In this document: in pieces, positions 31,381 to 42,300 of the stretch | Position numbering within the stretch: position 1 is the stretch's first letter | Layout of the letters: every line of letters begins with the position of its first letter | Assembly: GCF_000234665.1 (NCBI RefSeq) | Contig: NC_018324.1 | Span: forward strand, 553,501 to 617,500 | Source of the DNA: Leishmania mexicana MHOM/GT/2001/U1103 | Lineage: Eukaryota; Euglenozoa; Kinetoplastea; Trypanosomatida; Trypanosomatidae | Direction of reading: 5' to 3' | DNA: 64,000 nucleotides | The notes under the pieces: model-generated | The model's input: only the letters and a program-made list of their open reading frames with translations | Told to the model about the DNA's origin: nothing | Database searches by the model: none | Translations under genes and position numbers: made by a program

Positions 31381-33564
31381 TTTCGCGACGAAAATGGAAG
31401 ACGAAGGGAGGGAGGGACTGCCAACAATTCCAAAACACACACAAACCAGAAACAAAACGCAAATGTCAGCGTTACGGCGGGTACCTCACCGTCAGCCCCG
31501 CAAGCAGAATGACGTCGTGGGAAACAGATCGACCAAGCGGAGTACGTTGACCCTCCGCAGCTTTTTTTAAGCGACAAGACAACCGTACGTCTACAGGAAA
31601 GGAAAACGAAGGAGTATGGGTTTCTCATGTGCATCCATGTATGTCGGCATGTCGGTATGTAGGCCCCTGTTTCCGTGTGTGCACCCGCGAGATGCACAGA
31701 GAGACAATGAGAGAGGCGGCAACTCGAGGGAGACATTGCCGTTCTACCTCTGCACCTCCTGATCCTGGGTGTGTGTGACAGACAAATGCGGGAAGGAGAA
31801 GAGGGGGCAGCCTCAGCACGCCTACGGGTTCGAGCCTAATGCGCGTGTCCTCATAACAACGACTCTTTCTTTTGCCTCAAGGCCTCCGCTCAAACCACGA
31901 CAAAGTCACCAAATATACGCATGCACAGCCTCAGCCCACCCTACCGCTGATGCACCACAGCTGCACCCTCGTCGTCCAGGGCAGAGCCGCCCTCGCCGCC
32001 GAACCGGGCCGTGCGACCTACGGGCTCTGCATGTCCCTCCTCGCCCCCTTCATCGGACGCGGGCGGCGCCCGGGGTACCATGCGCGAGGCCGGAGGCAGT
32101 GGGCAGTCCAGGTGCACGGCAGGACACGCTCAGGGAGGAAGACCAGAAGCCGCAGGCCAGGGACCTGTGAGAGACCTTGCACATCCGGCCTGTATGCCGT
32201 GCGTCGCCCGCTCAGCCGCCCCAACCCGCGGCACCTCGGGCTGCTCACGTCGTGCATCCGGCGTCGGTGCCTCATGGAGCCCACCCCGCCGGGGTGGAGA
32301 AGGCGCCGCCCATGACGCCACGTGTGCGCTTTGGCGCTGTCCCGTGTGCGGCTCTTCGCGCCGTTGCCTGGCGCCCACCGCCCTGGCCCTGCCGACCCCC
32401 CAGCACGCCGTGCTCCAGCCGTCCGTGACAGCGCGGTCGCACAGTCCTCGCATGTCCGCACCCCCGGAGGGCCTGTGTTTCACGACGGGCTTCTTGTGTT
32501 GGGGGTGGGGAGAGGGGACTCGCCATCTTCATCTGGCATTTCCGTCCATGCCGTGCGTCGGCGGCGTGCCTGGCTGGCTCGCCCGCCTGTGCCGCGACAG
32601 ATAAGGGGTGTCGCCATGAGTCTCTGGCGGCATCCTCACTCCACTTCCTCTCGTGAGCATGCACACCTCTGACAGGAGTGGATGTGTCACTGTTTGCGGA
32701 ATCATCGGTCAAATTCGGAGGGAGCGGCTTTAAACGTCATGATGATCACTGCTAGTGTCTACGACACTGCGCCTGCACAGCTCTGTCCGCCGACATGAAG
32801 TGTCCACAGCCGTACCCGAAGAGGGCAGGCTTCAGATTTCTGGCCTTGGCGCAGAGTGGGGGCACGTGGCCCTGATACCGCAGTGAGGTGGCCGCCATTA
32901 TGGAAGGAAGAGGCCAGGGACAGGAAGGAGGAAAACAAAGGGCGGAGAAATAGAGAGAGAGACAGAGGCAGAACCACGGATATGCCAACTCGTGCAGTTC
33001 GTTGGTGAACGCGTGGTGCGATGTGTCGGTCTTCTCCATTGGAAGATGGAGAGACGCAGGCGCTTCCTATTTTTGCAGAAGACATGCGAAGACACGATCA
33101 CATGCAGAAAGATGTGTATGGGGGAGTCTGAGAGAGTGTTCTGCAGAACACGAGACGGGGAAGAAGAAGAGACCGAGAGACCCCACGGGCACGGCCTCCT
33201 TCGTTCCCTCTGCCTCGTGAGCCTGCGGCGTGAGCACAGGGAATGCAACAAGGAAATCGTCTAGTATACATGCGCATTTGTACAAGTGTGTGTGCGTCGT
33301 GCGCAGGCACGCGGCTGGACGGACATGAACGACCAGCATGGCAAGGTGCAAAGGAGTCCCGGCGAGCAGGTGCAGGTCGAGACGCCGATGACGTCTGCTG
33401 TCGTTGGCACCGTTCTCGAGCCAGCAAGACAACACACCGTGAGCCAAGTACAAGCGCATTCACCCTTCCCGGCAACAAACGATGCGAAAACGCTTCGACC
33501 TCACCAAATCTTGCAAACCCGCAAGGGACGTTCGGGTGCCTCCCCTGGGGAAGATGATCTGCCG
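31381..33564. other. Intergenic region with repeat B3
   Basis: No supported gene. B3 spans 31875-32617. The rest is unremarkable, apart from purine-rich plus-strand stretches near 32905-32970 and 33120-33185. Confidence 0.65.
31875..32617 (+). repeat. Family B interspersed repeat, full copy B3
   Basis: 743 bp, same length as B1 and identical apart from one base near the left end when compared line by line. Flanking DNA is unrelated on both sides, so the match ends sharply at CCTCAAG and GTCGCCAT. Lies in the putative 3'UTR of the LRR gene. It is the right-most repeat of either family in the window. Confidence 0.85.
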
Positions 33565-35076
33565 TCATTCCGTGGACTCTCCCTCTTTAGGATCCTGCTT
33601 CGCGGCGTTCGCGCGGAAAAGAAAGGCCGCCTTAGCCACCTCCTCCGGGCGTGTAAGGCGGCCGTTCATCTCCGTCAGTTGGGGCAGCACTGACAGTGTC
33701 CACAGATACACCTGCTCCTGCTGCGGGAGCGCCAGAACCTCCTTCTGGAGGTTCACGTGCACATCAAGCCCGCCGTCACACCTCGCACTGCCCACCGCAT
33801 GAATGAAGGTATACGTCTCGGAAGCACAAAGGTCCGCGTACGCGGCGGTGGTCGGTACCGCTGCCCGCGCCGCCAATGAGTCCGAGAACTTCCACCCCGT
33901 AATCGTTTTGGTGCAGGCTCGGGAGTCACCTGCTGCATCGTTCGCGTTTGTGGTCACCTTGCTGATGGCGGAGGCGCTGGGGAGCAGGGTGCTGCTCGTG
34001 TCGGGAGCGCCGTCGCCTTCTGCCGCGACCCTTTCCGCAGACGCAGCGCCAGTGGTTGCTGCGGTGGTGCTAATTGCGGCGTTGAGTCCGCCACCGGCGC
34101 CGCCCGAGCAGAGCGGCCCGCCGTTGTCCTCTCCATCACTCATGACCACCTCTGCGTCGTACTCGGTTCCCTGCGCTGTCGTCGCCAGCGGGTCACCCAG
34201 CCGCCCGCCCTCTCCCGCTGCATGATGTGACAGGTGCTCCAGAGCCTTGTTGCCCGCAAACATCAGGGTGCGCAAGCCCTTGAGACATCGCAGGACCCTC
34301 AGCTCTTTCAGCCCCGACAACTCGTTCCCTCCAACGTCGAGCACTGTTAAGCAGGGCAACTGCTTCAAGGCGGCACTCAAGTGGCGCACGCGATTGTTGG
34401 CGATGTTCACCTTTTCGATCTGCAGAGCGACAGAGTAGAGAAAATCGGTGTTCGACAGCAAGTTGTTACTCAGGTCCAACACGCGCAGCGGTCGCGTCAC
34501 CGCGAAGGCGTTGATATCGACCGTTTCGAGCGCATTGTTGCTCAAGGAAAAGCGCCTGAGTCGCTCCGCAGCAGTGAGGCAACGCGCAGGGAGATGCTGT
34601 ACCCGGTTACTGCAGCACGTGAAGTCGAGCAGGAAGGGAAGCTTTTCCAACCCGTCAAGTGATGTGATGCCGTTGTCGTCCAGGTGTAGCTGCTCCAGGC
34701 ATCCGGCGGCCGCTGCGGCGAGGGATACGAACACGTCCGAGGTGAGGCGGTTGTGGCGTGCGTGAAGATGCACGAGCTGTGGCATGTAGCGCACCGCATC
34801 GAGCTCCGTCAGTCCGTTGTCATCCACGCAAAGTCTTTGCAGGTGAACGTACCGCTGAAGCCCCGGCAGCGCACGGAGATGCTTCGAGGCGAGGTGGCTC
34901 CTTGTGTACACCAGTTCCCCATAGGGATTGTAACCAAGGTCGGAGAGAGAGCCTTTCAGTTCCTCGACAGTCAGGTCGTGCATCTCTCCTGGCTGCGACG
35001 AGGGTGTTGGAACGGCCACACCATCACCTCGCCAGGGCAGCGCAATGCTTGCGCAAACGTTTACCGCCGCCGGCAT
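33565..35076 (-). CDS. Leucine-rich-repeat protein, LRRC23-like (putative axonemal)
   Basis: 503 aa from the ATG at 35076. After a short N-terminus (LTVEELKGSLSDLG) come about eight SDS22-type leucine-rich repeats (~84-280) with LxxLxLxxNxL spacing. A Ser/Thr/Ala/Gly-rich insert (~285-420) interrupts the protein, and a C-terminal segment resembling an LRR cap (SVLPQLTEMNGRL) follows. The N-terminal part (LQRYVHLQRLCVDDNGLTEL) recalls LRRC23, a radial-spoke protein of motile cilia. LRR proteins of this kind are common in trypanosomatid flagella; the LRRC23 match is by eye and moderate. Another possibility is a generic SDS22-like phosphatase regulator. Repeat B3 lies downstream in the same transcript. 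Confidence 0.8.
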   Translation of the reverse strand: MPAAVNVCASIALPWRGDGVAVPTPSSQPGEMHDLTVEELKGSLSDLGYNPYGELVYTRSHLASKHLRALPGLQRYVHLQRLCVDDNGLTELDAVRYMPQLVHLHARHNRLTSDVFVSLAAAAAGCLEQLHLDDNGITSLDGLEKLPFLLDFTCCSNRVQHLPARCLTAAERLRRFSLSNNALETVDINAFAVTRPLRVLDLSNNLLSNTDFLYSVALQIEKVNIANNRVRHLSAALKQLPCLTVLDVGGNELSGLKELRVLRCLKGLRTLMFAGNKALEHLSHHAAGEGGRLGDPLATTAQGTEYDAEVVMSDGEDNGGPLCSGGAGGGLNAAISTTAATTGAASAERVAAEGDGAPDTSSTLLPSASAISKVTTNANDAAGDSRACTKTITGWKFSDSLAARAAVPTTAAYADLCASETYTFIHAVGSARCDGGLDVHVNLQKEVLALPQQEQVYLWTLSVLPQLTEMNGRLTRPEEVAKAAFLFRANAAKQDPKEGESTE

Positions 35077-36223
35077 CTTCGACCTTGTCCGTTATCAGAG
35101 GGAAAATACAGGTGCACACACGGGTGCCTCCTCAGAAGAAAGAAATGAATTGGGACTCTTCGCCAGATGATGATTACATGTTGTTCTGTTGCCTTGCGTT
35201 TCTGGTTCGCGAATGTCCGTTTTCTGCGCGCGCGGAGGAGCGGAGGACTACGCGCACAGGGCAGAGGGTAGAATGCGAAGAGGAGAGCGGGGCCAAGGCG
35301 GAGGTGATGCAAACAGGTGTGGTCATCGGAGGGTGCTTGTGGCCGAGTAGGAGAGAGGGCGGTTGACGGTGATAATGCACACAGGCAGCGCTGCCGGCCA
35401 TGGCAACGGAGGATATGCCAGGGAGAGAGGGGACAAAAGAGAAATCCCACAAAAGGGAACGCGTACAGGGTCAATGAAGCGCACGGCTACTTCACTTTGT
35501 CAACGTCCCCCCCCAGTGTGTTTCGCTTGCAGTAGGCCGTTTTCGGCACGCGGTCCGCTGATGATTTGCCGACATCTAAGCAACAGCAGCCCGAGGAAGC
35601 CCATATCGCGTCCCAATCGTCCAGAAGCGAAGGGGCGGTAGAGGAAGAGAAAAAAAACGAGGCAGGGGGAGAAAACCAGTTGCCGTGCACTCCAGACCGT
35701 TGTGCAGGCGTTTCGTATTGTGCGAAGTTCGCCGCGTGTATGTCTCGCCATCTCGTGGGAGGAGAGTTGGGGGTGAAGAGGAGGCCCATTGTGGCAGAAG
35801 GACGAGACGAATCAAAGCAAGCAAAAGAAAAAAGAAGGGGAGTGAGGAGCATCCGCCACACACGCACTGCACTCGCCCTCTCTCTTTCTCCCTCGCTGTC
35901 TGTGTATGTGGGTACGAATGGTGCTCGAGGCACAGAGAAGCAACAACAAAGGAGTGGTGCTTCATCGATTCTTGGGACGACTCAGTTAGCCCACACGCAA
36001 AGTGTACGCAGAAGCGTCGACATGGCGACGAACTTGACGATGAACAAGAGAGATGGTCGTGTCGGGAAAAACAAGGCGATGCCTCGTATGCGCTCAGGAA
36101 CGTGAGGGCAGGGCAATCGATTCCGCCTAGCCGCTTGCACTGTGGTACGGGTGCGTGTACCGCCGGCAGAGGCAGCTGAGCCACTGCAACCCAACGGTGG
36201 TCTTGTCACCAGCAGCCTTGCAC
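35077..36223. other. Intergenic region
   Basis: No supported gene. The coding (minus) strand has pyrimidine-rich patches such as 35640-35670 and 35760-35860, fitting a splice-acceptor region for the LRR gene and the 3'UTR of the Cep57-like gene. Confidence 0.6.
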
Positions 36224-37654
36224 TCAGCTGCCTCTCGCGGCCTCGGCTAAGAGAGAGCGAAGCTCATTCACGAGAAGAGCGCGATGTGCGTGCTTGTCCT
36301 GCATCGCCAACGTCGACGGTGAGCCGCCACCGCCACCGTTCATACTCCAATTAGTGTTTGTGCTTCTAGACGCACTGAGCGGCACAGCCTCCTCCAGCTC
36401 CATCCTCGCCTCCTTGAGCAACTTTAGCTGCTCTTTCTTTTGCTCTAAAAGGGCAGAAATACGGTGCAGTGCGGCTGCGAGCACCTCACGCGGCACCTCT
36501 TCGGACGAGCCGCGCTCGATCGTATCATCGTAACGGTGCTGCAGATCCTCCAGCTCCTGTCGGAGTTGCGCCTCCACCTCATCTATCGCCGTCGTGCGGT
36601 GCGCTGAGGGGCCAGCCACGCCAGTCTCCGGGGGCCGGCGAGCAGGCGATGGCCTTCCAGATCGAGACGGCGCCGTTGTCGCCTGTGTCCGCAGCCCTTG
36701 CCCGCTGCAAGCCGTGGTCGCCTTCCCGGTCGTCTCCGCCGCTTCCTGCTGCGAGTGATGCATGGATGAGTTCGCTGACGGGTAGGCGCACGGCGGGGCC
36801 TCCTCCGGAACGATGCGCACATCACGGAGAATCGAGTTACATGTTGGGTCTTCGTAGTTGTGACGCAGTGAGGGAGACACCTTGCGCTGACGTGCAGGCA
36901 ATCCAGGCCTCTGCAACTCGCGCGGCGGTGCATATCCGGGAGAGCGGGTGCGGCTGCTAACGCTCCGCCGTGGGTGCACACCGGTGGCCGGCGCTGCCCG
37001 CGAGTGTGTCTCACAGCTGACACCACTGGTCGGATACCGGCGCGGTGCTGCTTGAGGCGCCGGACGGCGCCGTTGCAGCTGCTCGTAGCGAGACAGTAGA
37101 CCGTCCATCGCTATCCGAAGCTGCTCGTTCGTTTTCAAGGCTGCCTCCCGCTCCTCCTTCAGCTTTTCCACAGTGACCAACAGAGCAGCTCGGTGCGTCT
37201 GCTCCTCCTTGATTTCAGCACGCAGCCTCGCCACATCCATGCTTATCTTTGACTCGCGCTGGCTCGCCAGCTCTTTTTCAGAGGCGATCATTTGCTCCAG
37301 CTCACGCCGGAAGCCGCCGAGGTCTTCCTTCTTGCCGCTGAGGGCGTCCTCTAGCTGCGCCCGCTCCTCCCGCGCCTTGCGCAGTAGCTCTAGCAGATCC
37401 GCCTCCCTCTTACGGTGGGCCGCACGCTCCTGCTCCATCTGGCGCTCCATGTCCAGCTTGTAACGCTCGTGGGCCTGCAGAGCCACCTCATACTGATCTT
37501 GATGAAAGTCGCGGTCTTGCTCGAGAGAGCGAATCTTGCTCTGGAGCGCCTGCAACGCTAGCACAATAGACTTTGTGTCCCCGACGGTGATGCTGAGGCC
37601 GGAGCGCTGGAGGCTGCTTACACCGCTCCCCGCCGTTGAATGCGTAGCACTCAT
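36224..37654 (-). CDS. Coiled-coil protein, possibly Cep57-like
   Basis: 476 aa from the ATG at 37654; a longer frame exists but the conserved-looking part begins here and a TA microsatellite sits just upstream. Residues ~25-200 form one long charged coiled coil beginning with ALQALQSKIRSLEQDR, similar to the start of the Cep57 centrosomal domain. Residues ~205-385 are Arg/Pro/Ser-rich and probably disordered. A second helical block (~385-445) with LEDLQHRYDDT and LEQKKEQLKLLKEA resembles the Cep57 microtubule-binding region. Cep57 proteins act at centrosomes and basal bodies. The match is by eye; any basal-body or cytoskeletal coiled-coil protein is an alternative. Confidence 0.7.
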   Translation of the reverse strand: MSATHSTAGSGVSSLQRSGLSITVGDTKSIVLALQALQSKIRSLEQDRDFHQDQYEVALQAHERYKLDMERQMEQERAAHRKREADLLELLRKAREERAQLEDALSGKKEDLGGFRRELEQMIASEKELASQRESKISMDVARLRAEIKEEQTHRAALLVTVEKLKEEREAALKTNEQLRIAMDGLLSRYEQLQRRRPAPQAAPRRYPTSGVSCETHSRAAPATGVHPRRSVSSRTRSPGYAPPRELQRPGLPARQRKVSPSLRHNYEDPTCNSILRDVRIVPEEAPPCAYPSANSSMHHSQQEAAETTGKATTACSGQGLRTQATTAPSRSGRPSPARRPPETGVAGPSAHRTTAIDEVEAQLRQELEDLQHRYDDTIERGSSEEVPREVLAAALHRISALLEQKKEQLKLLKEARMELEEAVPLSASRSTNTNWSMNGGGGGSPSTLAMQDKHAHRALLVNELRSLLAEAARGS

Positions 37655-39321
37655 CTCCTGGCAAAGTGTGGGAAGACGGGAGGAATATATATATACATAT
37701 ATCCGGCAGTGACTGGGCGCTGTGGAGACAGCGAAACTTATACGAGCCGACACCAACTACACAGCAAGGGTGGGTGGGGTGGTTAGGGGCACGAGCGGCA
37801 GACGGTGTATCCAACTAGACGGGCAGGGAGAGGCACTGAGAAAAGACAGCGCACAAAGAGCTCCTCCTCACAAAGCAAAACGGGAGAATCGGAACAGCGG
37901 GTACGTGCTACTGTATGGCTTCCCAAGCGTGTCCATGAAGGTGCGCACGCAGAGTCGCAGGATGCAATCGGTAGTTAGATACACGGCCCCACGTGCCTTG
38001 CTGGGTGGCGGGCGCACACTTCGTCGCGTCTGGTAATGTTTTGTGTGCCTGTAAAAGATGGCGCAGTGGTTACGGTCGTGTGGTGCTGTATCTAATAAAA
38101 AAATCAAAACAAAATGTATAATCATACATCTACGTGTCTTTCTTTGATTCCTTTTAATGGCGTGCGTGCTTCCTCGTGGAATCGCCCCGCGTGACACACC
38201 TTCTGCACCGCAGCTGTGGCGGAGAGAGGGAGAGGGAGAGGGAGCGGCTGCGTCAGTTGCGATGAACGGCAGCGCGCCGATGCGAGAGGCAGCAGAACAA
38301 CAAAAGAAAATGGAAATGGAGGAGAGGAATCGTCGACGAGAGGAGTGGGGAGCGCAGAAGACGTGACATGGCAAACGAAGATGACGCTTCATTTCTCAGC
38401 ACTCACGCTGGCGCCGGAAACGCCGCTCAGAACCGACCAGAGGAGGTCGTAATGTGCATGCAGGTCTGCGGCTGCAGCTTTTCGGCGTGCGACCGTCCAC
38501 ATGCACAAAAGAACAAAAGTCGAAGGGGTGCATACCTCAGTTTTCCTAGCCCTCATACCAACACCCACTTGGCACACATGAGAGAAGTAGCACATGCTTA
38601 CATGTCGGTAAACCTTTACCACAGTATCACGCCCGTACACCAAAGGTTCCCCTTGATCTTAACGATGCCCCCGACGCACCTCCTTCTTTGGATAACGTTC
38701 GCAAGCGGCGATCTAAAACGTCGGTACCAACGCAATTCACAACAGCAAGCAGACAGGGAGGGGGAGAGATAATCCATGAACGCAAAGAGTGGCGGAAGCG
38801 GAGAAGACGCTCCAAGGAGACGTCGTCGATCCTTTAGGCATTCGTGTCAACACGGATACTGCCACTCTCACTCCTCCCCCTCCCCTTACACACATCCACA
38901 CCTCCACGCTCTAGAGCATACGTGCACCCGTCTTCAGAGAAACGGGGCACTCTAGAAAAGGCAGAAAAGAAACAAGGTAAAAGAAGCGCTTATCAAAACA
39001 TGGCACCTCGTGGAGGCAGCGGTTAGCATACACGCTCGACTCCTGCTGCCAGGCAATGTCGTCCCACCATGCAGCAAGATGAAAGAGCGTGCATTTGCAC
39101 ATTTGCTCGTGCCCCCTTGCGCACGACTGCGAGATGGAAGAGGTTCACCACGGCGCGCTACAAGTAGCAGACGCACGGAGTGATAAGTGAGAAAAGGAAA
39201 GGGCGTGTGTGTATGTGTGTGTGTTTGGGGGGGGGGGGCGAAGACGCGCAGCGCCACATAGATAACCACAGACGCTTCTTTTTCTCTCCTACGCCTCTTC
39301 AGTCGTGCGAGGCCGTGCAGC
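37655..39321. other. Intergenic region
   Basis: No supported gene. Has a short TA microsatellite at 37685-37700 just upstream of the Cep57-like start, an A-rich stretch near 38095-38115 and a GT/G run near 39206-39238. Confidence 0.6.
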
Positions 39322-42300
39322 CTAGAGGTGCTCCATCCGTCGCGCCACCGCCCGTTCCATGGCGAAGTCGAGAAACTGCGCCAACACCCTCTTGCCTTTT
39401 GCCAGCCCGCGTAGCACCTCAGCGGCCTCCGAGTCTGACGCGAAGGCACGCAACGCGTATGCACGCAGCACCAGAAGGGACGCGTCGAAGTTGCTGCGCA
39501 TCGGTTCGGTGCCTTCAATGAAAGCCGAGTACCCTGTCAACACAGTCGCTTCACGCAGCGTCCACCACGTACCCTCGGCATTCGCTGTCACGTAGTCCAT
39601 TGCCAGTACGATGCCGACCAGCATGGACAGCACCTCCTCCGCTACAGAATCGTTGAACAGGTTCGGCAACACCTCTTCCGCCGTGGAAATGAGCCCCTGC
39701 AGCAGCGGTAGAAGCGCAAAGCGAAACACGCTGAACCGGCGATCGTCATCGTCGTCGGTCTCAGCGCCAGACTCGGCATTTTCCAGAATAACACTCCACG
39801 ACTCGTCCAGCACACTGGTTGCCGAGCTGCGTGCATCGCTGAAGTGGAACACGAAAACGCGGGCACGTAGTAGGTCGGCGAGAAGAAGCTCCAGCGCCGG
39901 CGGGGGCGCGGTCGGAACGGCTTCGGTCAGGCCCTGCGTGCGAGCCGACTGAGGAGCCACAGCACCTCTCCCCGATGCAGTTTTCCTGTAGGCGCTCTCC
40001 AGTGGCGACGACAGCGACGCGGCGCGCAAGTAGACACCACCGCTGTGAATCGGGTGGTATGGCGTCATCGTACCTTCCGCTGCAAAGCCGTCGGCGCCGG
40101 CACGATGTCCCGATACAACACGCCGAGGCGGTGTCGCCATAGAAGTCGCTGATGACGTGAGAGAGCGGGTGCGTGAGATAGGCGGTGGGTACTGCTGCAG
40201 AGCACTCAGACCCTTGTGGCGATGCTGCTGCAGTCGTTGGGCGTCAGCCCACGCCTGCCACGTCCTCCAGTACGTCCGTAAAGCTGACATGCGATGGAAG
40301 TGTCCCATCATCGCCGCGGTGGGAAGTGGGCCACGGCAGCAGGTGCCGCGGCTCAAGCGACGGCCATGCGGCACTGCCACCGCGGCCCGCGCAAACCGAG
40401 CCAGCGCCTCCTCCTGACGACGGCACCTCCCAGCAGCAAGAAGACGCTGCCACCGCGCGTAGTACGCGCCACGCAACTGCGCCATGAGAGCGCCCTCCAA
40501 GCGACGCGCCAACACACGCTCGCGCTCCAGCCTCGCTGTGCGCTGCCGCCGCATGAGGTGCGTGTGATGAAACAGTCCTAGGTGATCCTTCCACAAGTGA
40601 AAGTATGTGCGACGGTGGGACTGGAAGGTGTAGTGCCCCAGCTCCTGAATGACGTGTACCGCGTTCATGCCAATGTCCTCGCACAGAGCATAGTAGCGAT
40701 GCCGCTGCGTTTGGCACATGGCAGCTGACTCGGCGCGGCACAGCTGCAGTTGCCGCAGCCACCGCCACTGCTGGACTTCTCGCGACTTCGCGAGATTCTT
40801 CATGTCCGACCGGCCATCCACGCAAACGAGGGTCACCACACCACATGACCGTGGTGCGCTGGACACTCCGCTGTTGCTCGTCGTGCTGTCGCTGCCGCAC
40901 GAGAACGAGGGCTGCAGTTTTAGCGCCAATGGCTTGAGAGAATCGCGGGCCACCACTGGATCTGCAAGCGAAAGTGTGCGCTGGCATTGTCGCCGTGGCG
41001 ACTCGGTGACAGTCGCCGCTGCGAGACAATCCGATGCCCCCTCATGCCAGCCGGCGGCGGCGCTACAGCACAGCAGCAGTGCGCGCTGCGACCGCACCGC
41101 GATTGGGAGGACTTGTGTGAGGTGGGCCGGTGGGAGATCACGGCACTCCTTGTGGCACTCGAGCCCAAAGCCGTTTGTCACCCGCGCATCGTTGAGGTGG
41201 CTGCGCGTCAACGCCTGCTCCTGAAGCTTCACCCACTCCTGCACCGAAGGTGGGGCAAGAAGAGCGTCCGCGGACGGGTGAGGCATACGAGAGACGACGC
41301 TCTTGTCGCGCGTGGAGAAAATCGACGCGAATCCGTCCTCTCGCGCCACCCACAACCGACCTTGCCACGGGTCCAAGAAGAGCTGTGTGATGGGCTGCGC
41401 GTGCACGTCGAGAAGGCGCTTGCGAAGTTGCAGGTCGAAGGCGCCCATACTCACACGGTCCAGCATCGCCACCTCAGCCATCCACTTCCGTATCACCGCC
41501 CCTGTCGACTCCTCCATAGCCAGATCCCCGCCCTCTTCCCTCGCGTCGTCGCCGTTCCGCTGCCGAAACAGCTCTTGCTCGTCCTCGTCTGGCAGCAGCC
41601 ACTGCGGGACACAGCGCACCGTCCACATGGCGCCGTCGACAGCAACGTACATCTCGAGCCGCTGGAAAGCAAAAAACAGCGCCTTTTCCTCGGTCAGCTC
41701 CTCAAACTCATTCTCCAGAATCCGCGTGTCCACCTCCTCTTCTGTGGGACGATGCTGCCACGATGCAAGTCGACTGGACGGCTTGGGAATGCGGCGCAGT
41801 GTCGTGCGGATGTGTGGCGGGAGGTCAACCGCCACGTCGGCGATGGCCGCTGCCGCCCCCTGCCCGAATCGAATCTGGCACTTGGCTGCCTGCGTAGGCA
41901 TCAGCAAGTCCTGCCCGGCGCTCACAGTGCCGCACCCATTCCTCGCCGTGACGGAGGTGCCGCGTTGCACACTGGCGCGGGAATGCATGCCGGTTTGAAG
42001 TTGCGCGGGGTGACGTGACTCCGAAAGGCGGCCTGGAGAGGTACTCGGTCGATGAGCAGAGCCGCGCGATGGCGAGGTACTCTGCAAAGGAGAGCGGCGC
42101 ATGGAAACAGACGTCTCGTGGACAGAGTTTCGGCTCTTCTTCACCTTCTTCGCCTTGGCAGGGCCGGACACAGGGACAGTGTTCTTCGTCGATGATGGAT
42201 GGTGAGGCGGCAGTGCGTTATGCAGCGGTGGGTGTTGGTGAACCGTTGCCGAGGGAGCTGCAAGAGACTTGCGTGAGGCGGGTAGGGCAGGCACAGTGCT

